DNA of 64,000 nucleotides, taken from assembly GCF_021018805.1 (NCBI RefSeq), contig NW_026960609.1, positions 868,001 through 932,000 of the forward strand. The letters run 5' to 3'. This DNA is from Prinia subflava. Its lineage: Eukaryota > Chordata > Aves > Passeriformes > Cisticolidae. Below, in pieces: positions 25,904 through 37,289 of the stretch (its first letter is position 1; the number at the start of each line of letters is the position of its first letter). Under the pieces are notes generated by a model, which was not told the DNA's origin, did no database searches, and saw only the letters and a program-made list of their open reading frames with translations. A program made the position numbers and the translations under genes.

Positions 25904-26435
25904 TTTTGTTTTCCTCCCGGTAGCTTCGGTCGGTCTCGGCTGCCTTGGTTGTTCTTGGCTAGGGGTGCACCTACGTACCCCCCTGCCCAAGCAACTCCGG
26001 CAAAGCTCCCAGGCACAGGCAACACTTAGCAAGCTTAGTTACAGTGATATTCAGCTCTTAGCAGTGATCAGCTCTTTTGCAGTGATTCTCAGCTCATAAG
26101 CTTGCTAAGGTGCCTTAGCAGACACAGGGAGAGAGAGGATAAGCACCGTATGAGTTTCCACAGATGAATCTTTATTAGCTTCTTCCGTGAAGGGTTCCAG
26201 GGACAGCTCTTCTACTGAGCTGGGGGAAAAGTGGGGTTTTTATAGGGTACCGAGGTTTTGAAAAGGTGTCCAATAGTATTAATCGGGGTAGAAAGTGACC
26301 TATTGTCTTACAGGGAGATAAGAGAGGGTCCGAGCGTGGGAGAAGGGTTATTTTGGCCTAGTCACCATGACTAGGCATTTCTGCCCTTAGGCGACTGACC
26401 GCCAGAGAGGCCTACCAGGCCTCACGGCTGCAACA
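25904..26435 (-). mobile_element. Solo LTR nested in P1 gag (capsid)
   Basis: A 532-bp insert on the minus strand starts TGTTGCAGCC and ends AAAACAAAA. It is bracketed by a perfect 6-bp TSD, GCTCCA on the plus strand (25898-25903 and 26436-26441). A TATA-like CCTATAAAAAC (near 26240) and AATAAA (near 26176) read on the minus strand. The 3' terminus is not CA. Capsid coding continues in register across the insertion. Confidence 0.88.
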
Positions 26436-26662
26436 GCTCCAGTTGTGTTCTCAGATAGTCCACAAACTGCAAGAAGTTCTCTGAAGGAAACTGTTTAATG
26501 TTAACATAACTGCCCTTAACTTCAGTTGTTGGTGGCTGATAAAACATTTTCTCTTCAAGCGTCCAGATTTTATCTAAAACTGGCTTGGATAACACTCAAG
26601 TTTGTTTTTCTGGACAATGCCAGACACCTTGACCACACAGGTGATCATGTGTGATATCATGT

Positions 26663-28100
26663 TGTCGTGGTTTGAAGGGAAGTGAGTTTTTTTTTTGGAA
26701 GTAGTGGTCAAACCAATCAGTCTTTAGATTTGACTATTGGCACCTTTGCTGGCCACTAAGAGGGTGGACACGCCTCTGAGGACACGAGGGGTTAAAAGCC
26801 GGATTTCCCAGCAGGACTCCCTCTTTCCTGCTCTGCTTTCGGAGAGGGAGCGTCTTCTCCTCTCCCCTGCCTGGGCCTGGGTAGGCCGGGTGGGGGAGGG
26901 GAGCAAGGTGGGCCTGGCTGAGCAAGGTGGGCCTCGGGGTGGGGAACAGAGGGAGCTGGAGTGGAGCTGGTCCAGCTTCCATCTAGAATGGAGGGGTGGA
27001 GGGAGAACTTTGGAGGTGCCTTCCGTCCCCCCTCCCTGTCCCATCCCGTTCCCCCCCCCCCCCCTTCCCCCCCCCGGTCCCGTCTCTCTCCTCCCCCCAC
27101 AGAGAGAAGGTGCCGAGTTGGAGCTGCTTGTGAGAACTGCAGTGTCTGCGATCGCCTGTGCCTGACCTTGGTGGTGGGAGATAAAGCTTTTAACTCTTTC
27201 TAAGGCAGAAGAGAGTTATCCCTGGACGCTGTATTCTCATAGTTGGTGGTTTTAGAAGAGAGAGAGGACAGCCTGGGACCGAGAGGGTAATGTGAGATGG
27301 AAAGAAGCCCCTTCGATTGCCGGAATGAAGAGGAGTGGCTTATGAGGCTGGACTTTTCTTGCATAATGATAGCCATAGACGGACCCTGGACCCTCCTGAT
27401 TATAAATAAGACTGTGTTTGGGTGGATGTTTTTGGCTCAAACCCAGAGACGTTTTGGCCTGCTTCGTGGAGCCCCCGGCCCCAGGGGTAAATGGGGGGGA
27501 CCTGAGTCCCAAAATGAGAAGATGGCTGGTTTTTGGTACTTGGCCAAAACATCCTTAAAAAGAGCCCTGTTGCAGTGCAGGTCCATGGACGGCAGTGAGA
27601 GTGCCGGACATGGAAAGGAGGGTGTCACCCTGGCAGACCCTTCCAGGCAGTGCCATGGGTGACGTGGGAACACGGGATGGTGGACCTGTGTTTCCTGTGG
27701 GGGGATGGTCTGTGGTGCGAGAGAGACTCCTCTCGTCCTGGATGGAATGTGGATTGTCTGAATTTTAAAGGATGATGGTTTGGATTAGGAACCCAGGGTT
27801 GTTGAGGGATTAAGCAAGTAGATGAAGGTAATGTGCCGGAGTCAACTGAGTGAGCATGTATGGAATGGAATTGGGGGGAGGAGAAGCAGTGTTTTTGGGA
27901 GGTTTTCTCTTCTGCTTTTGGGTGGCTGGGTTTTTCTTTCCTTTTCTATTGTCCATTGTTATGTAATATAATAAATTGTCTGTCTGTTTCAAGAAGTAGG
28001 CCTGCTCTGCTCTGTTCTTGACCACATCTCACAGGAGTTCATTAGGTAAAATATATCCTCATGGGTGCATTGGCATTTTGTCAAATGTCAACCCATGACA
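26663..28100 (+). mobile_element. Solo LTR A (copy 1) nested in P1 gag
   Basis: A 1438-bp LTR runs from TGTCGTGGTTTG to CCATGACA with a perfect 5-bp TSD CATGT (26658-26662 and 28101-28105). It has a C-tract at about 27050-27077 and AATAAA near 27969. It lies antisense to P1. The capsid reading frame is in register on either side, so the insertion is younger than P1. Confidence 0.92.
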
Positions 28101-29313
28101 CATGTCCATCACTGTCTTTTGCTTCACCAGGAGTTTGTTGAATCTCATGTAGTAGTGTTTTCAAAGCTCTTTTCCACAAGCTTTCCCACAGATCATACTC
28201 TGAGGGAGATAACAGACATCTAAATAAGTCTTTGATGTCACTGGGTACCATCTTATTTGGATTGAAGGTTGCCCTCATCATTCCTTTGAAAATCTCACCG
28301 GATCTCTCAAGTTCTCGCTGTATTTTACAGATCTCCTTTTTATCTTGATAGGAAAACGGCTGATAAGCCCTCGTGCTGTTTCTCCTACCGAGATAAGTGA
28401 CAGGTGCTACAGAGGGAATGCTTTCATCAACATTTTCCTCAGTTCCTCAAAATTCCGCTGCTCTCCCAGTGCCCAAGGAAATAGGAGGTATACCCTCCCC
28501 AATCCCTTGGAGTCTGGCAAGAGGCAGCTCTCTCCGTCTCTCCCGGCGTCCCGGGAGAGGCTGCTCATGTCCCCTTGCTGTGAGGAAATCACCCCCCCCG
28601 CCGGGGCCATGTGTTGAGGGGGGCCCGCCCCCTTCTCCGCTCCCGCAGCAGCTCGGAGGGAGGCACTGGGAGGAGAGATGGGGTGGGACTGCAGAAGGCA
28701 CAACGGGATTGGGCAAAGGATATGGAGTAGGGGCGGGGATTGGGGGGAAGAAAGGGTTATGGGAAGAAGGGGCAAGCACATGGGATTCGCCATTGCCCTC
28801 CAGCACTTTTTTTGCAGTTCCCAGGGAGCCTGCCACATTGCCAGGGCTCTGGGAGGAAAGCAGTTCACCTTTGGAGCAGTCAGAACTGTGTTCTTGAGAA
28901 AAACTAGGTGTGGTAAAAGGGTACAAGGGGGATGTTCCGATATCAAGAGCGGGATATGGGGGGGCGGGGGGTGGGGAGGCGGGGCGGGTAGGAGAATCAG
29001 GAAAGGGATTATGTGGAGAATTTGTCTGTGGCTGACTGCTTTTTTCCATGTCTAACAACTGCTTGCGAGCTTGTAAAAATATTGGAATAAATAGAGAAGC
29101 TATTTTATCTCCATTTTCTACTTTAAAAGTCAGTAACTGTCCAATTTCATCCCAAAATGAAACAATCCATATTTTGAAAAGCAGACTCTGGAAGCTCAGA
29201 TGATAGCCAGCAGACAAAATGTGTTACTAACTTTTTAGTGATTCTAACATTATTAAAATATTTTTAAGCTGTTTTAATACACTCTTTTGGTGAACAGATA
29301 GCTGTGCGGCCAT

Positions 29314-29956
29314 ATTTCTGATGTCTTTAAAAGCTATTTGTCCAATATCTACCTCCAGACACAAAAACTGCACGGCTGTTCCGTCTCGCCGCTGTAACTT
29401 AGTGGGGTGGGCGGGGCGAACTGCGGCGCTGGGCAGAGCGTCTCTTGCCACTTGTTCCCGACTCCAAGGGCACTGGGGGGTGTCCCGCCACCTTAGCCTG
29501 GCTTATGGGACCCGTCCCGTACCGTGTTCACCCCAAAACATGGGCTCTGCTGGCCAGGGGGGCCCCGGACTGACGGAGGTCCTGTTCGGTGAAAAAAAAC
29601 CCAAACTGCATTTAACACAAACCAGGCGACTGCTGGGTCCTAGCACACCCACCACCATGGTTTCCATGATCGCAAAGGTAGAATTCCCCCCCAGCTAGGG
29701 GTTATTTCCTGGGGTAACCGCAACACGGGGACTTACCTATGTCCTTTAGGACCATAGTTGCTGTATTAGCATCGTCAAGAGTCCTTGTCTTGAGTCCACT
29801 CAAATCAGGCTCCAAGCAAGCTACGGACCCTTCCCCACACTTATAGCCCTAGAAAAAGCAGCTGATAAGAGACAAGGTAGTTGAACCTCCCAAAGAGCTT
29901 TTAAGACCCCGAAATAGGGGTTTCAGCTTCTGCTTGGGCTTTTAATATTGCATAAA
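29314..29956 (-). other. P1 5' leader with splice donor
   Basis: Non-coding leader between the PBS and the gag ATG. On the minus strand it contains AGGTAAGT (29738-29731), a near-perfect splice donor consensus. This is the likely major donor for the env mRNA. A packaging signal would be expected here but cannot be read by eye. Confidence 0.7.
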
Positions 29957-29974
29957 AACCTATGATGGGTGCCA
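29957..29974 (-). promoter_or_regulatory. P1 primer-binding site, Lys-type
   Basis: Two bases after the 5' LTR the minus strand reads TGGCACCCATCATAGG. It resembles the TGGCGCCCAAC... site complementary to tRNA-Lys that betaretroviruses use, with changes that include likely CpG decay. The assignment to Lys is inferred. Confidence 0.65.
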
Positions 29975-29976
29975 AC

Positions 29977-30298
29977 TGAAATACTCCCCCTGCAGCCCCC
30001 CAGAGTTCCTAGGCTAGCTCATATCCTAGAGGGCTTTGGAGGAATATTTCAGGGACAAGGCAAAAGATTCCAAAAGAGGCTCTAACCCCCAGATGTAGTC
30101 CAAGACATTTATTCCCGATGGTTTCCAGGGGGGAAAGAGGATGAATGAGGAAGAACAGGGCCTTCTCTAGACTCCTGCTAAGGAAGAGATAGTTGGAATT
30201 CAGCCAATAGGGTCAGAAAGGGGAGGAAGGGTTAAACTACATGGTTACAGACTCCAGGGGTCTCTGGGGAGGGAAAAACCATTCCCCAGGGAAATACA
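29977..30298 (-). repeat. P1 5' LTR
   Basis: On the minus strand it starts TGTATTTCCC (30298) and ends GAGTATTTCA (29977), giving canonical TG...CA ends. A reverse AATAAA lies near 30109. It matches the 3' LTR at about 94% by eye and supplies the P1 promoter and start site. Confidence 0.9.
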
Positions 30299-30358
30299 AC
30301 ACATCCCTAGGGAAGTCCTGCCCCTCCCTAGCAGATACCTGTCTTTCAAACTGAGACA
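30299..30358 (+). mobile_element. LTR B copy 1, 3' end
   Basis: The terminal 60 bp of the LTR that P1 split, ending CTGAGACA and followed by the TSD copy CCCTG (30359-30363). It pairs with 19037-19809. Confidence 0.8.
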
Positions 30359-30361
30359 CCC

Positions 30362-30790
30362 TGGCACAATTATTTCTTCCTCATAGTTTACCAGATGGAT
30401 ATTTATTGGGGATTGATGAGAGACGGGAAGACTGATTCGGTGATCAGAATTCGATTTTACTCAGGTTTCCCAAAAGCTTATATACTATTTCAAACAGGTT
30501 AATAATTTCTACTACAATAATCAGGTTAAAAATCACGCAGAAAACTCATGCATTTTACAACAATTCTTTGCTTGCAGAAGTTGATTGAATCTTGTCTCTT
30601 CCCGTAAGCAGGTGTAATCCCATCTCCTGTAATTTTCACAGTTCTGTTTATTCCTGCCATGGCATCTTGGTTATCAAACTAGCTATGTTAATCAAGTCTG
30701 TTTGACTCTCTGTCTTGTGTATTCCCATAGATATTTAAACGTTTAGCCTGATTTGTTCTGTTGCACAGAACCAAATTCACCACAGATTTG
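30362..30790 (-). mobile_element. Probable solo LTR, minus strand
   Basis: Reading the minus strand, a TATA box AGTATATAAGC (near 30490-30476) is followed about 75 bp later by AATAAA (near 30405) in typical U3-R spacing. Both boundaries are approximate and no TSD was identified. It lies between the end of LTR B copy 1 and inverted LTR B copy 2. Confidence 0.55.
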
Positions 30791-30873
30791 ACTGAAAAAT
30801 TACTTCCCTAGTTGCCCATCTGGAGTACAACAGTGTAAACCACCAGAAAAAATGGATCAATACTATACTCAAG

Positions 30874-30896
30874 TAATAATAATAATAATATAATAA
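30874..30896. repeat. (TAA)n microsatellite
   Basis: A short imperfect run of TAA/ATA units at the point where LTR B copy 2 loses similarity to copy 1. Confidence 0.8.
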
Positions 30897-31535
30897 ACAG
30901 AACCAGAAACCTCGAGGGCTTTCTTTCACAAAGCCCAGGGCAGTTTGATCTCGGTGCTCTTGCAGGACTCCAAGAGGCTGAGCTGGAACGGTGCAAAGTC
31001 CCGGGCTGGTGGATGAGATCAGGAGCTCTGCGATGGTAGCTGGAATGGCAGGGATGTCCTGGCAGGGCAGTGCAGTGCAGGGCTACAGCATAGCAGAAAG
31101 CCTCAAAGCAGTGCCAAAGAAAACAGCAGCAGTGGAGGCAGGGCCGGCTCAGCAGGGCAGGAGGAGGCGAGCTCAGAATCCCTGGGCACCTGAGCAGATG
31201 AGCAGATGATGGTAGATTTCCCAGGACGGGACGGAGTGATGACCGTGAACTCTCCGCAGAGAGCAGCAGCCCGACTGTCCTCTCCAATGCCGAGAGCAAG
31301 AGAAACAAACTGCCCCTAGATCTGTCTTTTACCTCCCCCAAAACCTCGCGTTATGTGCCCCCTCTAGGAGAAACTCCCAGAGACCAAAAAACAGTAGGTT
31401 AGCCCAGTGATACAATCTCCTTTGACCACTTCTTTGTTTTGGTTAAGGACCCAATAGTTAGTCTCCTAGCAACTTATGGGGAAAAATTCTATAAGTGAAA
31501 AAAAACCCAACAAACAAATCTAACCCCCAATAACA
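30890..31535 (-). mobile_element. LTR B copy 2, inverted, 3'-truncated
   Basis: On the minus strand it starts TGTTATTGGGGGTTAG (31535). It follows copy 1 (19037 onward) through shared landmarks such as CCCTCGAGGTT and TGGTTCTGTTTATTAT, then diverges at the TAA microsatellite. The distal part of the LTR is missing. A 177-codon minus-strand ORF (30808-31341) is largely LTR sequence and shares a stretch with the ORF in copy 1. It is not supported as a gene. Confidence 0.75.
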
Positions 31536-34500
31536 TTTTAATGCATGGCTGACCTTCCTTGAAACTTCAAAATGAGCTCTGGATAACTTTATTAAGTACA
31601 CATTCCCCCAGGTTCAAGATTTAACATGAACTCAGAAAATGATAAATATATGTACTTACATCAATTTTTCATGGCCATTAATCATTAAATGGGTAAAAGT
31701 AACTATAATTCATTTACTGCCCAATTTATATACCCTGTTTGTAAGGGTTTTTTTTTTTTTTTTTGTATACAAAGTTTTTTACTGCATTTCTGTCACCATA
31801 GTATTTCTTCAGGCTTAGACTTATATTTCCTGATTTCAACAACATGCCAATGAACAGACCAGAGTGAAATTCTTTCTGATACTCTGCCTGAGAGTCTGAA
31901 GATACATTATATTAGAAATCTATGGGAGAAAATCAATGCTGTGATTGGTAACTATACACTATAGATTAATTAAGGCCAGAGGAAAGGGATTAAGCCCAGC
32001 ACAATTCTTTATTCGGTTTGATTACAAACACAGTTGTAAGCAAACTTCTCTAAGACTGTTCGTAGTTAAAGGTCATGTTGCACAGCATTGACAAGGCTTT
32101 TTGTTTACCAGAATTTCAGAGCATTTCTCAGTCTATGTAACAAGGTACTGTGATGCTGTAGCAACGTGAATAAACTGCCAGTGCTCCCTGTGCTGCTCTG
32201 ATGTGGAATGGCATGCCATTTGTCTGGTGATTTTCTCCAGACTCGCAATTACATTTTAGATTTATAAAACCCTTATATCATGGTAAATCATTGTCATCAG
32301 TGCACGGATTCCCTATGAGGGAACCTTTCCCTGCTGCACTGAGAATTCTACATTATTACTTGTCTGTATGACTTCTTATGGTAACTAGAAGAACAGTGCT
32401 AAGTAAGTAGTACCAAAAGTGATAGAGGGATTGATTTAGTTCTTCCTCTGACTGTAATCAACATAATCCCTCCTGTACCCTGCAGAGAATGTCCCACTGT
32501 CACCTCTTTGCTCAGATGTGGCAAAGCTACTTGCAGCATTTAACCCAATGACCAGTAATATTTTTAATTAATACAGCATAATTTTTAGGTTAGAAGCTTG
32601 TTTTTAAAAAAATTAAAACCAAAAAAGAGTTTAAGTCTTTATCCAACCTGAGTCCATTAGAAGCAATGCTCAGCTGGTGGAGTGGCTAGAGTCATTAGAG
32701 TAAGGGAAAACATTTATGGTGTGAGCATGAATGTTTTAATAAAGCAAATAAAATCCCAGCTGCAAACACATGGCAAACCCTTCATTACTGACCTGATCAT
32801 CTTCATTTCATGGAAAACACCAACTGCTACAAATCTAGTTAATGATTGTTATGGCAAATTAAGGTGCACAGTCATCTACTGTTATAATCCAAAACAATTA
32901 GGAGTAACTGTATATGTAACGTTTTCAATGTCTCACTGAAAATGAAGCATCTCAAAGCAAGTGCTGTTCTCTGATGCTTGAAATGCAGCTTTCCAGAACT
33001 ATGTTCTCTGCTGAATGTTTTTGATAATGGTGGAACAAAGTTCTTTAATTTTAAGAACTATATCAGCACATCCCTGTGCAATTTTAGTGCATTGCTCATC
33101 CTCCATATAAAGTAGAAGCATTTCTATCTTTACACATCCCACAACTACTGTAACTCCAAAATATCTTCCAATTTACAGAGCTTCTGTAACAAATACTCTC
33201 TGCATAGTCTTTTCCAGGTCAAACAGTTATTTTAAAATAATTAATTAGCTCTGTATTGGTTAAACAATTATTCATGACCTAGTCTCAGTTTCCCCTGATT
33301 TTTTTCATTAATTGTAATGCCTACTCAGGCAGTCCCACTAAAAAACTGTGGTTTGCTTGGGAATCACTCACCTTCACAGAGCTTTTATATTTGTTAGTGC
33401 TAGTAACCTCAATTATCATGGGATGTTTTTTAATTTCTGATTATGTAATTGACATTTTTTATACAAAGCTTTAACAAATTAGCTGTGTTGTGAGAGATGG
33501 GGGTATAATTATGTTGCTGAAACTATGGGGAGGCTGATGGGGACAAGCATTTAATTAGCAACAAGAAGAAGTTTGAGTACTTCAAAATAAGAAAGTTTTG
33601 CATGGTTTACTCCAAACAAAATACATTATTTTGTTAAAAATGCATTATCAAATTGAGGATTAGACTTGTGCTTTTATGGGGAGGTTGGGATTGTCAGTCA
33701 CGCTGGTGACACATGCAGACATCACAACATTACTGCATTACTCAGTGATGTCTGAGGACAACACAGAGTAATGAACAAATTGTACCTGCAGTACAGAAGG
33801 TGCCAGAAACCACTGTCAGCTTAACTGAGTGCAAAAAACCAGAAGTTCTTGAATATGTGGGAAAGGAACAGCATATATAAAATGTTATTTCCTAGGAGAG
33901 AAAGTGGAATATATCAAACAGACTTTGAGTGAGAATGAAACAATCATATTGTGGAATCTCCCAGGAAAAGAAAGTGAATTTAGCTTCCCAAGATTGTTCC
34001 AGTTAGTGTTAAATTCTTATTACAGTACATTGTTTTACCCAGCTCTCTTCACAAGTAAATTAGCACTGTAGCTTCTTGGGATCCAGTCTGACTGGTCTAG
34101 AAATACCCGTCTCTTGAGCTCTGCCTTTTTTAATTGGACAATGTGCTTGGCAGTCGTCATTTTCATTTACAATAGCTCACTGGGGACCAAGCAGCATTAA
34201 CATCCCTCTGTGGTTTGATTCCCAGAGCTTGTGTCTGTCAGTTTGGTTTCAGACACTTTGCAGTTGCTTTTGCAGTTTTGTCAGGTGTGGCTCCAGAAGT
34301 GTCTCCACCTCTCCGTCCCTTTGCCTTTCCAGTCTCCAGCTACTAAGGAGCCTCTGGACTTCAGAATTAACTTTGCCATGCCCCATTAAACACAGTTATT
34401 TTATCAGTCTTGTGATGTTTCGACTGAAAGTCTGTTTGCAGCTGATGCATAGGGATCTTTTCAGACACTTGCTGATTGTGTCCCAGTAGCTTTTGCTGGT

Positions 34501-35943
34501 TTAAGTCTTAATAGTAAAGTCCTAATCTTGGGCCATGCAGAGAGTGCAGAGCAGCTCAGGACTGCATCAGGACTGTGGGGCTGCAGAGCCTGTGCCCAGC
34601 TGGGGTAGGGAGCACAGCTTTCTCCTGGGGCTGTTGCCTGCCACAGGAACCCTGGCAGGTGTGCCCCTGGCTATCTCTGTGTAAAGCATAAAGGGCATAT
34701 GTTGTTCCTAATAGAGCAAGGACCTTTTTTATGCTAAGGAAAACACAGATTTTGCAACCTTAGGGACTTGTCCAAAGTGCGAAGAAGAGACATAATTTGC
34801 ACATTCATCCACATAATTGTGCAAGCATTTTCTACCTTCATGTACAATAATGGATACAGTAAAATTAAAGCTATTTAATGGCTTCTTTTGTAAGGTACCA
34901 TCTGCTTCAGTGCAGTACTTAACATTCAGGACTCTGTTTAAAAACAGGAAGAGGTGTAGACTTCAAAGCTGGATTTGCATATCCCAGCACTATGGCCACC
35001 TCAAGAGCTATATATATTTAACATGATACAGATCTACAGACCAAGCCTTGTATGTTTAGCTGAAGGAACAGAATGTGAAAGTGAAGGCTTATACACCCTC
35101 CTCCCCAAGCTTAAACTAGAAGCAATCAGTGGGCGATAATTCTTCTTATCATTCTATTTTCATTAGTCACCAGCATGTGAAAGTATATTGGAGAAATAGG
35201 AATTGCGTTACTGCTTTTCTATGATATGGATGTATTTATAAATAGACACAGAAAAAGAATTCCTATTATATTGATCCAACAGTTTAGCTTTAGTCTTGCC
35301 ACTAAAAATTGTTCTTTACTGGTCAAACAAAATCAGTTGTCCAGGACATGTTTGCATGTATGGTATTTGGATTTTATCCAGCTTCTGCCTAAACCAAGTA
35401 GCTGAAAGACTGAAGGAACAGTCCAGAGAGATTTGTGGCTATCTGTCTGAGCTAAGCCATGAAGCAAAGCAAGCCAAGGTTGGCCTGTTTTCTACAGGAA
35501 GGCAAGAGAGGAGGCTGATACTTATCAGCTGAGTAGATTTGGGGTTGTGTTATGTCTTTGTATCCTAATGATAAATTTTTCTGTGAAGGACCTTTAAAGA
35601 ACACAGTCATGGTGTTTGCATCCCTACTTTGTGGAACAGCCTGCCAGGCACATCAACATATTCACTGAAATAATTAGCAATTTTTTTTTCTTCTTTTTTC
35701 TTTTTTTTTTTTTGTAAAAATGATTTCTCAGAATCTCCTTTTGGTTTTTTCTAGAATAGCTTTGAATTGGGAAACACAGCTATGAATTTTTGTTTCAGAT
35801 ATGACCCAGGGAAAAATGAGTAACTTATATAGGTTTACAAAAAAAGTTGAATTCTTTATAAGTATGTTCTCATGGTTGCCAGGAGTCTCATCTGCTAGCA
35901 GTTTTGGTTTCAACCTCTTTAGTCCGACAGAACTCCTGGATCA
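31536..35943. other. Gene-free stretch, unique sequence
   Basis: AT-rich sequence with a 17-base T run (31748-31764) and T-rich patches around 35680-35714. No coding exon, RNA gene or clear transposon was recognised. Confidence 0.6.
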
Positions 35944-36114
35944 CTGAAGGAGTGGTAAGCATTGGAACAGGCTCCTCAGGGAAGTTGTGGATTCACCATC
36001 CCTGAAAGTGTTCAAGAAATGAGTATATATGGCACTTGGATATATGGTGGTATTCAGTCGAAGGTTGGATTTGATAATCTTGAGGGTCTTTTCCAACCTT
36101 AATGATTCTGTAAT
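35944..36114 (+). mobile_element. CR1 LINE 3' fragment
   Basis: A 5'-truncated CR1 tail: 'GCATTGGAACAGGCT', 'CACCATCCCTGAAAGTGTTCAAG', and the terminal 'TCTTTTCCAACCTTAATGATTCTG' block are characteristic. No ORF remains. Confidence 0.85.
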
Positions 36115-36363
36115 ACATTTAAAAAATTTAAGCTGTCTTTTATTACAAATTCAAATGGGTGCCAGATGTGAAAAAAACCATTTTTTTGATACACCCACAA
36201 ATAAACTTAAGATGAAATCTAAGTGCAAACAAATGCAATACTTTTTTGTGATAGAGAATATGAAAGCAAAACTGCCTGAATTGCAAATGGATTTATTTTC
36301 AGAACTTATGTTTGACATTCCAGGCTGAAAATTAAAAGCAATTTTGACATTTGTGTTGAAAAG
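36115..36363. other. Spacer
   Basis: AT-rich sequence between a CR1 tail and an LTR. Nothing else was recognised. Confidence 0.5.
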
Positions 36364-36962
36364 TGTTATAAATGCCAATACGATATTCCAATTAAAATAA
36401 TAATTTGGTTTATTAATAAAGATCGAATTACAGAATTTTGATAAACCCACCAACAGCGGAGATACTTGACAGTCTTTTTCCCGGGAAAATGCCAAGGGTG
36501 AACCGTGAGATACAGAACCTGGCAGTCTGCTATCTCCCCCAACGGTTCACAAATTTGCCCGGTTCAGGGCTTAGTTTTTATACACTTTATTCTGCCCTCG
36601 GCAATATTTCCCCATATTTCCCTTTGTTTCCCGGCTAGCTATTCAAATTCAATGGTTTCTCTGACCAGGCTGGAAAGAGTTCTTTTCTCAGTTCATATGT
36701 TAATGTCCAGTTTCTATAGATCCTTATGGCTGATGAATGGTCAAGATATGTATGATGACTGGAGAGGGAGTAGTCAGGAACCGTTGATGTTTCTGCCACC
36801 TTATCTCGATGGGTCTCCTCCCGGTGCTCGAGGAGGCTGTGGTTTCCAGTAAACCTTTTGTCTCTTTCTGAATGGGAGTTCCTCGGGTGGCGCCTGCCTT
36901 TTCAACAATTTGGTTTAGCCAAATGTTACAAGGTGTCCTGAAACTTACATTTTCATATAACA
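36364..36962 (-). mobile_element. Old solo LTR of the P2 family (copy 1)
   Basis: On the minus strand it ends in TTATAACA and shares ordered blocks with the P2 LTRs: CAGAATAAAGTGTATAAAAAC (TATA region), GGGCAAATTTGTGAACC, TTTTCCCGGGA and AATAAACCAAA. Sequence divergence is clear. No matching TSD was found (AAAAG versus CACAC), so an end may be eroded. Confidence 0.8.
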
Positions 36963-37284
36963 CACACAGATATACAGTTTCATAGTTTTCAATAATATTT
37001 CATTAACTATAAGAACATGAATTAATCACTTCACATTTTTCACAAAAAGGTACATTTGCTTCCTGCCATGGTTGGCTTATACTGCCATCAACGTGAACTG
37101 CGTTTTCCCTCAGGAAGCAATGGACAGTGCAGACTTCTGCTACAAATCTTCCTCAGTAGACCCAGGAATCTGGGCCTTTATGTAGATTTGGGACAAGAAA
37201 TGATGTAGAACTGCTTTGCTAAAATGTTATATTTTAATGTGTCTTTCATCAAAAACATTACATGGACATTTAATCAAAAGTTTG
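36963..37284. other. Spacer between two related LTRs
   Basis: About 320 bp of AT-rich sequence with no gag, pol or env similarity. This argues that the two flanking LTRs are separate solo insertions and not one shrunken provirus. Confidence 0.5.
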
Positions 37285-37289
37285 AAGGG

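Larger units (their letters stand above)
25521..29313 (-). pseudogene. gag: P1 gag, disrupted by stops and two solo LTRs
   Basis: Gag is the structural polyprotein. The likely ATG is at 29313 (MAAQLSVHQK). Matrix runs into two adjacent stops, TAG (29229-29227) and TAA (29226-29224), and continues in the same frame to about 28447 through a Pro-rich region. A frame change precedes capsid, where VPSDIKDLF at about 28245 is recognisable. Capsid is split by LTR A (26663-28100), carries a further TGA at 26598-26596, and is split again by the solo LTR at 25904-26435. The capsid C-terminus and nucleocapsid follow (25904-25521) with one CCHC zinc knuckle (CLCCKKPGHFATTC, 25628-25587). Capsid frames on either side of both insertions rejoin in register when one TSD copy is ignored. 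Confidence 0.88.
19810..30298 (-). mobile_element. Provirus P1: betaretrovirus-like (ERVK-type) ERV
   Basis: A complete proviral layout read right to left: 5' LTR (29977-30298), Lys-type PBS, leader with splice donor, gag, pro, pol, env, polypurine tract, 3' LTR (19810-20128). The two LTRs differ at roughly 18-20 of about 320 sites by eye, so the insertion is not recent. No TSD is visible: the outer 6-mers are CGTCTC and ACACAT. It lies inside LTR B copy 1 and carries three later solo LTRs. Gag, pro and pol contain stops and frameshifts. Env is close to complete. Confidence 0.93.

Noticed and set aside
28397..28897. 166-codon plus-strand ORF
   Set aside because: Antisense shadow of the Pro-rich part of P1 gag.
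30808..31341. 177-codon minus-strand ORF partly shared with 19425-19712
   Set aside because: Both lie in LTR B copies. The shared stretch reflects repeat ancestry; the ends differ and no protein family is recognisable.
35296..35532. Possible exon with the frame AERLKEQSREICGYL
   Set aside because: A single short frame with no supporting splice signals or neighbouring exons that I can identify.
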